DNA from: Qipengyuania pacifica
GTDB lineage: Bacteria > Pseudomonadota > Alphaproteobacteria > Sphingomonadales > Sphingomonadaceae
Direction: 5' to 3'
DNA: 64,000 bases
NCBI RefSeq assembly: GCF_019857205.1
Contig: NZ_JAHWXO010000002.1
Coordinates: 388,107 to 452,106 of the forward strand
How positions within the stretch are numbered: position 1 is the first letter of the stretch; each line of letters opens with the position of its first letter. Below, piece after piece: positions 49,894 through 58,582 of this stretch. The notes under the pieces were generated by a model that saw nothing but the letters and a program-made list of their open reading frames with translations, did not search any database and was not told the DNA's origin. The position numbers and the translations under genes were made by a program.

Positions 49894-52185
49894 TCAAGCC
49901 GCTTCAACACCGTCTCGCGGAAGGGCCTCTGTGAGTAACCGGGTAGCGCTTACCGCGCACATGGGTCTTCCAACATAGTACCCTTGCACCTCGGAACATC
50001 CTTCCTTTTGGATCTGTTCGAGCTGCGCTGCTGTCTCAACCCCCTCAGCTGTGGTTGTCATGCCCAGATTCCGCCCGAGGTCAGTGACCGCCCTGATTAT
50101 GGACAACGCCTCCGATCCGGAAAAAAGATCCTGCACAAAGGATTGGTCGATCTTGATCTTGTCGAATGGGAAGGATCGCAAATAACTCAGACTTGAATAC
50201 CCCGTCCCGAAATCGTCCATGGCAATCCGGACACCAAGATTGCGCAAGCTATGCAAGATTTTGAGTGTCTCATCGGTATGCTCTAGCAGCACCCCTTCTG
50301 TGATCTCCAGATGCAGTCGGGACGGCTCGATGCCGGAGACTGCAAGTGCGGTTGTGACGGTGCGGACTAGATCGCCCGTTCTGAATTGAGCCGGAGATAA
50401 ATTAACGGATACGCCGATGTGGGTCGGCCAGGTTGCAGCCAGTGAGCACGCCTGGCGCAGGACCCATTCGCCTATGGGAACGATGAGGCCGATGTCTTCT
50501 GCCGAGGGAATGAACTGATCCGGCAGGATCAGGCCCTCACTCGGATGGTTCCAGCGCAGTAGCGCTTCAAATCCCGAAATCTGGCCGTCGGAAGTGTCTA
50601 CCAGCGGCTGATAGTACATCTCGAATTCGCCATCAACGACTGCCCTGCGGAGATCCAGCTCAAGCGAGCGCCTGGACTGCATCCGCCTGTCCATTTCGGG
50701 AACGAAGAACCTGTGGTTGCCGCGTCCTTCCGCCTTTGCCTGATAGAGTGCCAGGTCCGCGTTCTTCAGGAGCTGGTTCGGCTCGAGGCTGTCTACCGGT
50801 GCGACCGAGATACCGATGCTGGCACCGATGCTGATCTGGTGCGTGCCCACGTAGAAAGGGCGTCCGAGATCAGAGACAATTCGTTCGGCGAGAGTGACCG
50901 CGCTTTCGGGCTGGCTGGCCGGGGCCTGGATAACCGCGAATTCGTCGCCTCCGATCCGCGAGACCCAATCATTTTCCCGAACGCTCGCTTTCAGCCTTTC
51001 TGCGACTTGCTGCAGAAGTGCGTCGCCGACAGGGTGCCCCAGTGTGTCATTCACCGATTTGAACCGATCGAGATCCAGGCAGAGAACGGCAACTTGCTTG
51101 TGCACGGGAATGCGGATCAGCGCCTCGGTGAGCCTCTCATGGAAAGAAACGCGGTTGGGAAGATCGGTAAGCACGTCGTAGCGGGCCATGTAAGCTATCT
51201 TTGCCTCGGCCTGTCTCCGCTCGGTAATATCCTCGTGCGTAGTGACCCACCCACCGGACGCCATGCGTTCGTGCGAGAGGGCAATGGTTCGGCCGTCCTC
51301 CAGCTCGTTCCAGATCGTCGAGAAGTCTTCCGAATTGATCTTCTCGAGAAAGCCATCATGAAGTTCTTCGACTTTCACGCCGACGTGGTTTCCGATGTCG
51401 ATGCTGTGTTGAAGCAGATCGATGAGACCGATGCCCGGTCTAACTATTTCGGCTGAGAACCCGTAAATTGACAAGTACTTCTGGTTGCAGACGAGCAGTT
51501 GCCCGTCAGCGTTAAACATGCAGAGCCCCTGTGCCATATTGTTCAGGGCAGCATCGAAGCGCTTGTTCTGCTCGCTCAGTTCCTGGTCCTTGATAACGCT
51601 TCGCTGTGCGTTGGAACACAGGGCAAATGCTGTGCGGCCTATCATGAGTGACAGGACGATAGCTCCGACACCCAAAACGCCGTACTCGACCCCGCCGTGC
51701 GACACTAACGCGAAGGCGCCGGGAAGGGCCACCGATGCAAGCTGCATGGCCACCAGGCGGGGCCTGCAATAATTGCGCTGGGCGATCGCCATCGTTGCCA
51801 TCGCCAGGGCAAGGACCAGAATATGGACAACCGGGGTGTTACTTACAATCAAGGCCCGTGCACTGAGCGCACCCACCGCGGACGAAGACCCTAGCGCAGA
51901 AATCCAGTACAGCGTCTCAAACTGAAGTGCCTCTTCAAAAGATAGCTCCTCAAAGACTGGTGACCGGCGAAACAGGCCCATGACCACGAACAGCAGAGCG
52001 AGTAGGGTTAGCGCCCCTATCCAGAAATCGCCGGTGCGAAAGGCAGCCAAGCCGCCAAGAGATGCAATGCAGCAACCTGATCCGACCATTACAGTGCGCG
52101 GCGTCTGATACAGGCGGCTCAAGAGCTGGCGATAGATCGGCAGGGAGAGCTTCTTGTCGCCCTCACCTAGCAACAGCCATTCCAA
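49894..52185 (-). CDS. Membrane PAS-GGDEF-EAL cyclic-di-GMP protein
   Basis: 763 residues. Several membrane helices (about 30-190) precede a PAS domain (about 205-325), a GGDEF domain with an intact GGDEF motif near 411-415, and an EAL domain with EALLRW, NLSPAQF, EITEGVLL, DDFGTGYSS and KIDQSFV. Both diguanylate cyclase and phosphodiesterase sites look complete, so the direction of activity cannot be told. The first hydrophobic region does not show MHYT motifs. It is the only gene between the two copies of the integrase/ros module, and appears to be cargo. Confidence 0.9.
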   Translation of the reverse strand: MEWLLLGEGDKKLSLPIYRQLLSRLYQTPRTVMVGSGCCIASLGGLAAFRTGDFWIGALTLLALLFVVMGLFRRSPVFEELSFEEALQFETLYWISALGSSSAVGALSARALIVSNTPVVHILVLALAMATMAIAQRNYCRPRLVAMQLASVALPGAFALVSHGGVEYGVLGVGAIVLSLMIGRTAFALCSNAQRSVIKDQELSEQNKRFDAALNNMAQGLCMFNADGQLLVCNQKYLSIYGFSAEIVRPGIGLIDLLQHSIDIGNHVGVKVEELHDGFLEKINSEDFSTIWNELEDGRTIALSHERMASGGWVTTHEDITERRQAEAKIAYMARYDVLTDLPNRVSFHERLTEALIRIPVHKQVAVLCLDLDRFKSVNDTLGHPVGDALLQQVAERLKASVRENDWVSRIGGDEFAVIQAPASQPESAVTLAERIVSDLGRPFYVGTHQISIGASIGISVAPVDSLEPNQLLKNADLALYQAKAEGRGNHRFFVPEMDRRMQSRRSLELDLRRAVVDGEFEMYYQPLVDTSDGQISGFEALLRWNHPSEGLILPDQFIPSAEDIGLIVPIGEWVLRQACSLAATWPTHIGVSVNLSPAQFRTGDLVRTVTTALAVSGIEPSRLHLEITEGVLLEHTDETLKILHSLRNLGVRIAMDDFGTGYSSLSYLRSFPFDKIKIDQSFVQDLFSGSEALSIIRAVTDLGRNLGMTTTAEGVETAAQLEQIQKEGCSEVQGYYVGRPMCAVSATRLLTEALPRDGVEAA

Positions 52186-52264
52186 AGTTTGATCCCCCGA
52201 TACGACACTGAATTGCTTAATCTGCAGGCAGAACCATGTCTAACCTATTAAAAGAAAACAAACG

Positions 52265-52498
52265 CATAATATCGAGAATAGGATGATCCCGACCAGGTCG
52301 ATATTCCGAACTGGTGCCTGCATAATATCCGCCGGACAGTCACTCGGAGTTCCAGTGGAAGTGACGGAAAGCGTACTGAATCACATCAGCGGCAAGCGGG
52401 CAAGGTTTGTTGGTATCTACAATCGCTACAAGTACGATGCAGACAAGCGCACTGCACTCGAATCGTGGGATGCCAAGCTCAGGTCAATAACGGAATAG
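52265..52498 (+). pseudogene. Broken second integrase copy, 3' end only
   Basis: This matches the last 235 bases of the intact integrase. An in-frame match to the segment DPDQVxxPNWxLHxIRRT is followed by a deletion of about 17 bases that shifts the frame, and then SLGVPVEVTESVLNHISG through the Tyr motif YNRYKY to the stop. Upstream homology stops near 52265. The DNA differs at many sites from the intact copy, so the two come from related but different elements, not from a recent duplication. Confidence 0.85.
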
Positions 52499-52502
52499 AC
52501 GC

Positions 52503-52934
52503 TCAGGCCTTCTTCTTCCGCCCGCGCTTCTGGCCCGGCTTGCGACCGAGGCCTATCTTCATGGCAAGATCACGGCGGGTTTCAGCATATTCTGGAGCGA
52601 CCATCGGGTAGTCGGAGGACAGATCCCAACGCTGGCGATACTCGTCTGGCGTAAGATCATGCTCGGTCGATAAATGGCGCTTCAGCATCTTCATTTTCTG
52701 GCCGCAGTCCAGACAGACAAGATGATCTTTCTTCACCGAAGCCCGCAAAGACACTGCTGGCTCCGGCCGGGCTTCGGCCGCCGAGTCTCCGGCGAGACTG
52801 GAAAGCGCGGCATGCACGTTCGAGATGAGGCCAGAGACTTCGTCTACACTCACATTATTGTTACTGACATGTGCTGACACAATATCGGCAGTCAATGTGA
52901 TCAGTGTCTCGTTATCCAGGACAGTATCTTCCAT
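52503..52934 (-). CDS. MucR/Ros-family zinc-finger transcriptional regulator
   Basis: 143 residues. The Ros-type finger is VCLDCGQKMKMLKRHLSTEHDLTPDEYRQRWDL (two Cys, two His), followed by a basic C-terminus (KPGQKRGRKKKA). MucR/Ros proteins bind AT-rich sites and silence foreign or surface genes, acting like H-NS in alphaproteobacteria. ATG at 52934 follows an AGAGG; an upstream ATG at 52970 is less likely. It ends 4 bases from the broken integrase stop and may silence the neighbouring element genes. Confidence 0.92.
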   Translation of the reverse strand: MEDTVLDNETLITLTADIVSAHVSNNNVSVDEVSGLISNVHAALSSLAGDSAAEARPEPAVSLRASVKKDHLVCLDCGQKMKMLKRHLSTEHDLTPDEYRQRWDLSSDYPMVAPEYAETRRDLAMKIGLGRKPGQKRGRKKKA

Positions 52935-53665
52935 TAAGGCCTCTTGATTGTAGCGATCGCGCGATTGCAATTTAATTGAAGTCCAATTCAGCTATGCCGC
53001 GCCCTGCACATTATCAAGGCGAACTGCTTGCCAATTCAGGATTGGGACGCTTCCGATAAACTCTCACAGCGCTGCGGCTGCGGCGATGAGTAGCATCTCA
53101 TCTTGGTACTACTTAATCTCCGACGCGCATGGCTCAAGCCATGCCGCCTTGCCTTCCGGCGAGGATGGGAGGGGGAGGGGAAACCGCAAACCGATGCCCT
53201 GGCGCGGGCCAGCAGGCGTCAGCCCGCCACCCGGGGGCGTCTGTTTGCGGTTTCGGGAACGAGAGGGCGAAGCCCTTGGCGTTCCCGCGCAAGGATTGCG
53301 CTAGCGATCCGCATAAACGAGGCAGCCGTGCGATGGCGCGAATCCGCCGGACGTCCTGCGCGCGCGATCAGTGCGCCAGCGGGAGTCCGGAAATGAAAGA
53401 GGCAAGAGTGCCTGCGGGTTAGCTCAGGAACACCGCGCCCTCAGGAGCACATCGCCAGATGTGAGGGACAGAGCGCGTCCTCCAGAAACTCCCGCTCATT
53501 CGATAACCGCTCCTGATCGTCATCCGGATGGGCCTGGACTACAGGCCCGGTCCGCGACAGCGGATAGAGCAGGTTGCCCGTAGGTCAGCCCTTTCCGAGA
53601 TTCCCCCAAAAATTGAGGTGCAAGCCTAGCTTCTGGCGTTTCAATCTGTTGAACTCTTCATCGCG
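52935..53665. other. 730-base non-coding region with many hairpins
   Basis: I see no convincing gene here. From 53127 to 53301 five hairpins lie nearly end to end: 53127-53144 (GCATGGCT-CA-AGCCATGC), 53147-53164 (CCTTGCC-TTCC-GGCGAGG), 53180-53254 (stem of about 20 bp with arms GAAACCGCAAAC and GTTTGCGGTTTC plus a nested stem), 53255-53286 (GGGAACG and CGTTCCC with an inner stem) and 53287-53301 (GCGCAA-GGA-TTGCGC). A further one is at 53530-53548 (GGGCCTG-GACTA-CAGGCCC). The promoters of MucR (left) and of the NACHT gene (right) should also lie here. Confidence 0.6.
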
Positions 53666-56600
53666 ATGGAAAGCCTATCAACCTCTCCGGAATTTCGAGA
53701 CTACATCCCACGGCGGCTTTCTTGGACCGACAGGGACCTCAAAAGACAGTCTGTCGAAGAGAAGAATTTGTTCAAATGCTTCGCCGGACCGGTAGTAATC
53801 CTCGGCGATCCGGGCATGGGCAAGACGTGGCTGATGGAAAGGTATGGAGAGCATCCAGGCTGTCGTTTCATCAGGGCAACGAGCTTGTTGCGGCGCCCAG
53901 ATGGCACTGATTTTGGAGATTATCGCCTCATCATTGACGGGTTGGACGAAGTCTCAGCGTTGGGCGAGGATGATCCGCTAAACGAGGTCCTGACAAAGCT
54001 CTTGGCCTGCAGCACGCCTTCGTTCGCAATTTCGTGTCGGGCGGCCGAATGGAGAGGCAAGAGCGCGGAAATCGACATATCGGAAGATTATGGTCAGACG
54101 CCCGCCATCGTTGATCTGGAACTGCTTACTTCTGATGAGGCAATTGAAGCGCTGTCCCGCCGGGTAGACCAGGAAAAGGCATACCTTGCTGTCGGGGCTT
54201 TGCAGGCGGCAGGATTGGAGAACTTCTTCCAGAATCCCCTCTATCTGGACTTTGTGGCTGCGATCGTGTCGACTGACGACGAGGTGCCTCAGACACGCGC
54301 CGGTCTCTATGAGAAAGCGATCGACCAACTCTGCATAGAACGGAATCCTTACCATGAAAGCAGGGGGTTCTCCGCGCTTTCCGGAGATGAGGCGCTCAAC
54401 GCGGCGGGAGCGATCTGCGCTACAATTCTCATAACAGGAAATTCAACGGTACTTCGCGAAGGGAAATCTTCCGAGGGAATCCCGATTAGCGAACTCAGCG
54501 AACTAGCGTCCACCGAGCAGATGCGCGCGGTCCTCGGCAGTAATCTATTTCGCGCTGTCCAAGGTGCCACAGGGGAGTTTAAACCGCTGCACCGCACAGT
54601 CGCCGAGTTTTTGGGAGCACGTTGGCTAGCCCGATACGTGGATTACGAGATCGACGCCAGGAATGGACCTCGCTTTGTAGCGAACAGATTGATCTCGATT
54701 ATGAGCGGCGACGGAGGCGTACCGGCCTCGCTCCGCGGCCTTCACGCCTGGCTTCCCAAATTCAGTCCGACCCGCTTGGGTCCTGATGCAATAGATCGGG
54801 ACCCATACGGTATCCTCCGATATGGCGACGGAGATGGCTTGGCACCGGACCAGGCACGCGCGCTAATCGCTGCGCTCCGGCAGCAGGCAAACTTTGACCC
54901 ACACTTTCGCGATGGCTGGGGCCGTTCTGAAGCACTGAGCGGCCTGGGTCAGCCCGCACTGGCAGACGACCTTCGCAAGATCATCACCGACAAATCCGAA
55001 AGCGTCACTTTTCGGCTCGTCGTTCTCGAAGCGATTGTTGGAAGCCCTGCTGCACCGTTGTTGAAGAAAGAGCTATCCAGCATTTTTTTTGACAAGGAGA
55101 GAGCATATCGCGAGCGACGCGATGCTGGAGTAGCATTGACTGCCATTGATCGAACTGACTTCGACTGGCCGGTCGCTCTCAGGCGATTAATCGCACTAGC
55201 AGACCCGGACTCTACAAGGGTGGGCGCGGAACTTCTCGACGATATTGGCTACGAAGCGCTTAAACCGGAACTTGTTGCGCAGGTGATCCTTGCCGATTGC
55301 CGTCTCACACAGGGCGAGAAAGGCTCAAGGCAGCGAACCTTCGGGTCCTTCTATCGCTTGCGAAAAGACTATCCCCAGGACCTGATACCGGCTCTGCTCG
55401 ACGCCTTTGCTGATGCTGTTATTCCACAACTCGACCCCAAGAAATGGTGGGGCGATGGTCTTCATGAAGGTTGGAGTGAATTTGGAGATCTGGTGCAAAG
55501 TTTATCTGCTCAGCAACTGAGTGAGAACCCGGATTCAGTTTCATCTGAACAGCTTTGGAACTGGCTGCGCATGGTTGAGCGCCGTTACCGCCACAGAGAC
55601 ACTGATCGAGCAAAAATCGCGTCAGTTCTAGCCGGCGATGGTCGTCTGCGGAGAGGTGTGCAGCGAATGGCGCTGTTTGACGATAGCGATGAGGATCGCT
55701 TTTTCGCTGCGAATGTGAGGCTCAGTCGCATGTCCAGCGGCTTACGCCTGACACCGGGAGACGCTGAATACTTTCTGCGAGATGTGGTTCAACGCAAAGA
55801 CCCCCACGACCGGCAGCGATGGATGGGACTCGTGGCAAGCTTTCGGACCGATGGAATCATCCCTGTCCCGATCCGAAAGATCGCCAGGCCTTACGCCAAG
55901 GGCGACACGGAACTGATGGAATTCCTCGTCCAGAAGCCGAAACGGCAAAAAATGGACGATTTGGAGCGGAAGTTCAGGAGACGGGAGCGCGACCGCACGC
56001 GCCGCGCGGAAAAGAACCGCGCGAAACAGCAAAGCGAGTATTTCGATAACATTGATAAAATGCGGTCAGGAGAACTCAAGTGGATAGTGGGCCCAGCTAG
56101 GGCGTATCTCAACATGTATTACGATCTCGACCGGGATGCATCGCCCGAAGAGCGCCTTGAAGAGTGGCTTAGGACTGATTTGTGCGAAGCTGCTTTGAAA
56201 GGCTTCGAAGCAACGCTGCATCGGGAAGATTTGCCCTCAGCGGATCAGATAGCACAGAGCTATGCCAAGTCTAACGTTTGGAACTTCGTATTCCCGATGT
56301 TGGCAGGAGCTGGACAGCGGTTGCAAAACGCCACCGGATTTAATGATTTGCCGTCTGATATTCTGTCCGCGCTTCTCATCGCGAGCGATCATGAACTCAT
56401 CTCGAGCCGCGAAACCTTCGATGGATTGGACGAAGCGTTGCGTGAATTGCTTCGGCAAAACGAGGCTGACTACAAGGCTCATCTCCGCCGCATGTTCGAG
56501 CCTATGTTCGATGCCCGTCGCGAGCATATTCATGACCTCTATCGATTTACTCGTGTTCCCGCTGACAAGCCATTATCGAGCCATTTGTCGGTCGAATGGC

Positions 56601-57766
56601 TTGAACGCTTCTCAGATCTTCCGCTCCAGATCGAACGATCCCTAGCGGAAGGCGTTCTCCATTCTTCTGCCAATACCCGGAATGAGTTGATGCCAAGGCT
56701 TGTCGAGGTTGCAAGACAGCGCGTCGATCTGAATGAACCCGAGGGCGATCGGCGCTCCTATTGGCTAGGCATTCAGTTCTGTATCGATTTCGATCGAGCA
56801 AGGAAGAGCTTGCCAAAATTCACGCAAGACAATCGCGGTTGGCTCTGGTCGCTTACACATCTGCTGAATGATCGCAACCAGGACTACGAACATTACGTCA
56901 AGCCGTCGCTTTCTCAACTGGATTGGCTCTTTCGTACATTCAGGACGCTATGGCCATTCACACCGAGACCAAGCGGAACGACCAGTGGAGATCGGAATCC
57001 TTGGGATGCAACGCAGCTGCTTGAGTGGGCAGTCTACCAAATCGGAAAGAACCCTTCAGCTGAAGCGTCGGAGATTCTCTGCAACCTGCGCGACGCGCCC
57101 GAAGATGGTTACACGACGACAATTCAGGCCAATATCGCTGCGCAGCGCCAAGCGCTTATCGAAACGAGCTTCCGTCCACCTAGCTTAGCTGAGTACAAAG
57201 CGGTTTTGACCACTGCAGGTCAACCACAGGGCGCGGGGGATGTTAAGGCGATTATCCTTGCTGAACTCGAAGCGTTGCAGAAGAGATTACGTGGAGACCC
57301 ACTCAATCCGGTTGACAATTTTTACCGCGATGACGGTACCCCAAAAGCCGAAAACGAGTGCCGCGACCAGATGCTTTTGTTGCTAGGAAACAATTTGCCA
57401 TTCGGCATCCAGGCGCCGGCCGAGGTGTCTATGCCGCGCGGGAGAAGAAGTGATGGAGCATTCACGTTCGGCAAGCTTCTGGTTCCGCTGGAATGCAAAG
57501 GGCAGTGGCACAAGGAAGTCTGGACAGCCGCGTCAAGTCAGCTCGAAAATTACTACTCAATCCACCACCAAGCTGCCGAGAAAGGCATCTACGTAGTATT
57601 TTGGTTCGGGCCCCATGTTCCGAAAGGCAAGAAACTCAAAGCACCGCCGAAGCACTTTGCGAGACCAAGCACATCGAACGACATGAAACTAGCTTTGCAG
57701 GCAGCATTGTTGGGCAGCAAGCGTAATGAGGTCTCCATAGTAGTCTTGGATTTGGCCAAGCTGTGA
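53666..57766 (+). CDS. NACHT NTPase with C-terminal PD-(D/E)XK nuclease (candidate defence protein)
   Basis: 1366 residues. The Walker A motif VILGDPGMGKTWL is at 45-57, so there is no effector domain in front of it. The Walker B RLIIDGLDEVSAL with the DGxDE form of NACHT proteins is at 87-99, followed by ISCRAAEW near 122-129. Residues of about 350 to 1230 are mainly helical, with a highly charged basic stretch near 752-795 (RKFRRRERDRTRRAEKNRAK). The C-terminus has a PD-(D/E)XK nuclease pattern: Asp1263, then Glu1276-Cys-Lys1278 in VPLECKG, then a QxxxY motif at 1292-1296 (QLENY) and the strand GIYVVFWFG. NACHT proteins with nucleases act in bacterial anti-phage defence; known Avs-type proteins carry the nuclease at the N-terminus, so this order is unusual. 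The function is inferred. Confidence 0.85.
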   Translation: MESLSTSPEFRDYIPRRLSWTDRDLKRQSVEEKNLFKCFAGPVVILGDPGMGKTWLMERYGEHPGCRFIRATSLLRRPDGTDFGDYRLIIDGLDEVSALGEDDPLNEVLTKLLACSTPSFAISCRAAEWRGKSAEIDISEDYGQTPAIVDLELLTSDEAIEALSRRVDQEKAYLAVGALQAAGLENFFQNPLYLDFVAAIVSTDDEVPQTRAGLYEKAIDQLCIERNPYHESRGFSALSGDEALNAAGAICATILITGNSTVLREGKSSEGIPISELSELASTEQMRAVLGSNLFRAVQGATGEFKPLHRTVAEFLGARWLARYVDYEIDARNGPRFVANRLISIMSGDGGVPASLRGLHAWLPKFSPTRLGPDAIDRDPYGILRYGDGDGLAPDQARALIAALRQQANFDPHFRDGWGRSEALSGLGQPALADDLRKIITDKSESVTFRLVVLEAIVGSPAAPLLKKELSSIFFDKERAYRERRDAGVALTAIDRTDFDWPVALRRLIALADPDSTRVGAELLDDIGYEALKPELVAQVILADCRLTQGEKGSRQRTFGSFYRLRKDYPQDLIPALLDAFADAVIPQLDPKKWWGDGLHEGWSEFGDLVQSLSAQQLSENPDSVSSEQLWNWLRMVERRYRHRDTDRAKIASVLAGDGRLRRGVQRMALFDDSDEDRFFAANVRLSRMSSGLRLTPGDAEYFLRDVVQRKDPHDRQRWMGLVASFRTDGIIPVPIRKIARPYAKGDTELMEFLVQKPKRQKMDDLERKFRRRERDRTRRAEKNRAKQQSEYFDNIDKMRSGELKWIVGPARAYLNMYYDLDRDASPEERLEEWLRTDLCEAALKGFEATLHREDLPSADQIAQSYAKSNVWNFVFPMLAGAGQRLQNATGFNDLPSDILSALLIASDHELISSRETFDGLDEALRELLRQNEADYKAHLRRMFEPMFDARREHIHDLYRFTRVPADKPLSSHLSVEWLERFSDLPLQIERSLAEGVLHSSANTRNELMPRLVEVARQRVDLNEPEGDRRSYWLGIQFCIDFDRARKSLPKFTQDNRGWLWSLTHLLNDRNQDYEHYVKPSLSQLDWLFRTFRTLWPFTPRPSGTTSGDRNPWDATQLLEWAVYQIGKNPSAEASEILCNLRDAPEDGYTTTIQANIAAQRQALIETSFRPPSLAEYKAVLTTAGQPQGAGDVKAIILAELEALQKRLRGDPLNPVDNFYRDDGTPKAENECRDQMLLLLGNNLPFGIQAPAEVSMPRGRRSDGAFTFGKLLVPLECKGQWHKEVWTAASSQLENYYSIHHQAAEKGIYVVFWFGPHVPKGKKLKAPPKHFARPSTSNDMKLALQAALLGSKRNEVSIVVLDLAKL

Positions 57767-57938
57767 ACGCCAAGAAATCACTTTTCCAGTATTTCGGCAG
57801 GCCAGCAGCTACGCCCTAGCGGACCTTCTGCATCGGGCCGTAAGCGGACCGGCAGCTATTGGTGTTTGAGTCGCGATAATCCGACATTTGGAAATCGGCT
57901 CTGGATCCGCTCGAGCGCAGAACAAATCTAGTTATGGG

Positions 57939-57956
57939 GCCCGGGCTTAGCCGGGC
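57939..57956 (-). terminator. Hairpin after the methyltransferase gene
   Basis: GCCCGG and CCGGGC with a 6-base loop begin 5 bases past the methyltransferase stop. There is no T tail. The 195 bases between the NACHT gene and this gene hold nothing else that I recognise. Confidence 0.35.
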
Positions 57957-57961
57957 ATTCG

Positions 57962-58582
57962 TCAACCACGCTTCCGCGCGACCAGGTCGATCAACGCCGA
58001 CTTGCCCGAATGGGCGGTCCCCTCCTGGATCTCGGCATCGTAGGCATCGAGCAATTCAATCTCCCAAGCCGAGAAGGCGCGGCGCAAACCTTCCTCCGTA
58101 TAGAGATTTTCGATATTTGGCGGACCACCTGTCCCATAGGCCAGTTGCTCCTCGCGATAGCCTTCGAGCAGAAGCAGGCCACACGGCTTCAGCGAGCGAT
58201 GGACACCATCGAAGATATCCCAACGCAGTTCGGGACCAGCAAACTGGACAAAAATGCCGACCACCGCGTCAAAAGCTTCCGCTGGCCATTCCCATTCGGC
58301 CAGATCTGCCTGCCGATATTCGACTTGGACCCCTCGCCGCTCTGCAAGAGCTCTCGCTTTGTCGAGCGCCCTTTCTGAAACGTCGGTAGCGACGACGCGA
58401 TGGCCATGCTGGGCCAGAAATACACTGTTGCGCCCCTCGCCATCGGCGACAGCCAAGACTTTCGATCCGGGAGTCAGGCGGTACGCCTCGCGCGCCAGAA
58501 AAGCGTTGGGCGCGGTCCCGAACAGATACTCGTCCGCTGCGTAACGCTCGTTCCAGAACTCCGCCTGGCTCGGTTCAGTCAT
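57962..58582 (-). CDS. Class I SAM-dependent methyltransferase (TehB/thiol-methyltransferase-like)
   Basis: 206 residues. Begins MTEPSQAEFWNERYAADEYLFGTAPNAFL, typical of the small methyltransferases related to TehB and thiopurine S-methyltransferases. SAM motif I is VLAVADGEGRNSVFLA, and motif II ends in the VVATDVSERALDKA part. The substrate may be a thiol, sulfide or tellurite, and the neighbour that handles persulfides favours a sulfur compound; this is inference. It overlaps the end of the MBL-rhodanese gene by 8 bases. Confidence 0.82.
   Translation of the reverse strand: MTEPSQAEFWNERYAADEYLFGTAPNAFLAREAYRLTPGSKVLAVADGEGRNSVFLAQHGHRVVATDVSERALDKARALAERRGVQVEYRQADLAEWEWPAEAFDAVVGIFVQFAGPELRWDIFDGVHRSLKPCGLLLLEGYREEQLAYGTGGPPNIENLYTEEGLRRAFSAWEIELLDAYDAEIQEGTAHSGKSALIDLVARKRG

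Larger units (their letters stand above)
48361..57960. mobile_element. Integrated element at tRNA-Lys (left junction seen, right end not defined)
   Basis: The left boundary is the tRNA-Lys fragment. Contents are a P4-type integrase, a GGDEF-EAL gene, a broken second integrase, a MucR/Ros regulator, a hairpin-rich non-coding segment and a NACHT-nuclease gene. Base composition is visibly lower in GC than in the flanking genes, most clearly in the NACHT gene. An intact tRNA-Lys is expected at the right end but is not in the window, so the end given (before the methyltransferase gene) is arbitrary. The 309 bases from 48255 to 48563 hold only the ribB operators, a run of ten G (48351-48360), the tRNA fragment and no gene. 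Confidence 0.6.

Noticed and set aside
52283..52498. Short 71-residue protein read as a gene
   Set aside because: It is the frameshifted tail of a second integrase and lacks the Arg and first His of the active site.
53400..53470. Possible tRNA-like sequence (GGTTAGCTCAGG)
   Set aside because: Only the D-arm-like stretch fits; no anticodon or T arm follows in place.
53086..53583. Several short overlapping frames between MucR and the NACHT gene
   Set aside because: They are low-complexity and Arg/Pro-rich, they follow the hairpins, and none shows a ribosome-binding site or domain.
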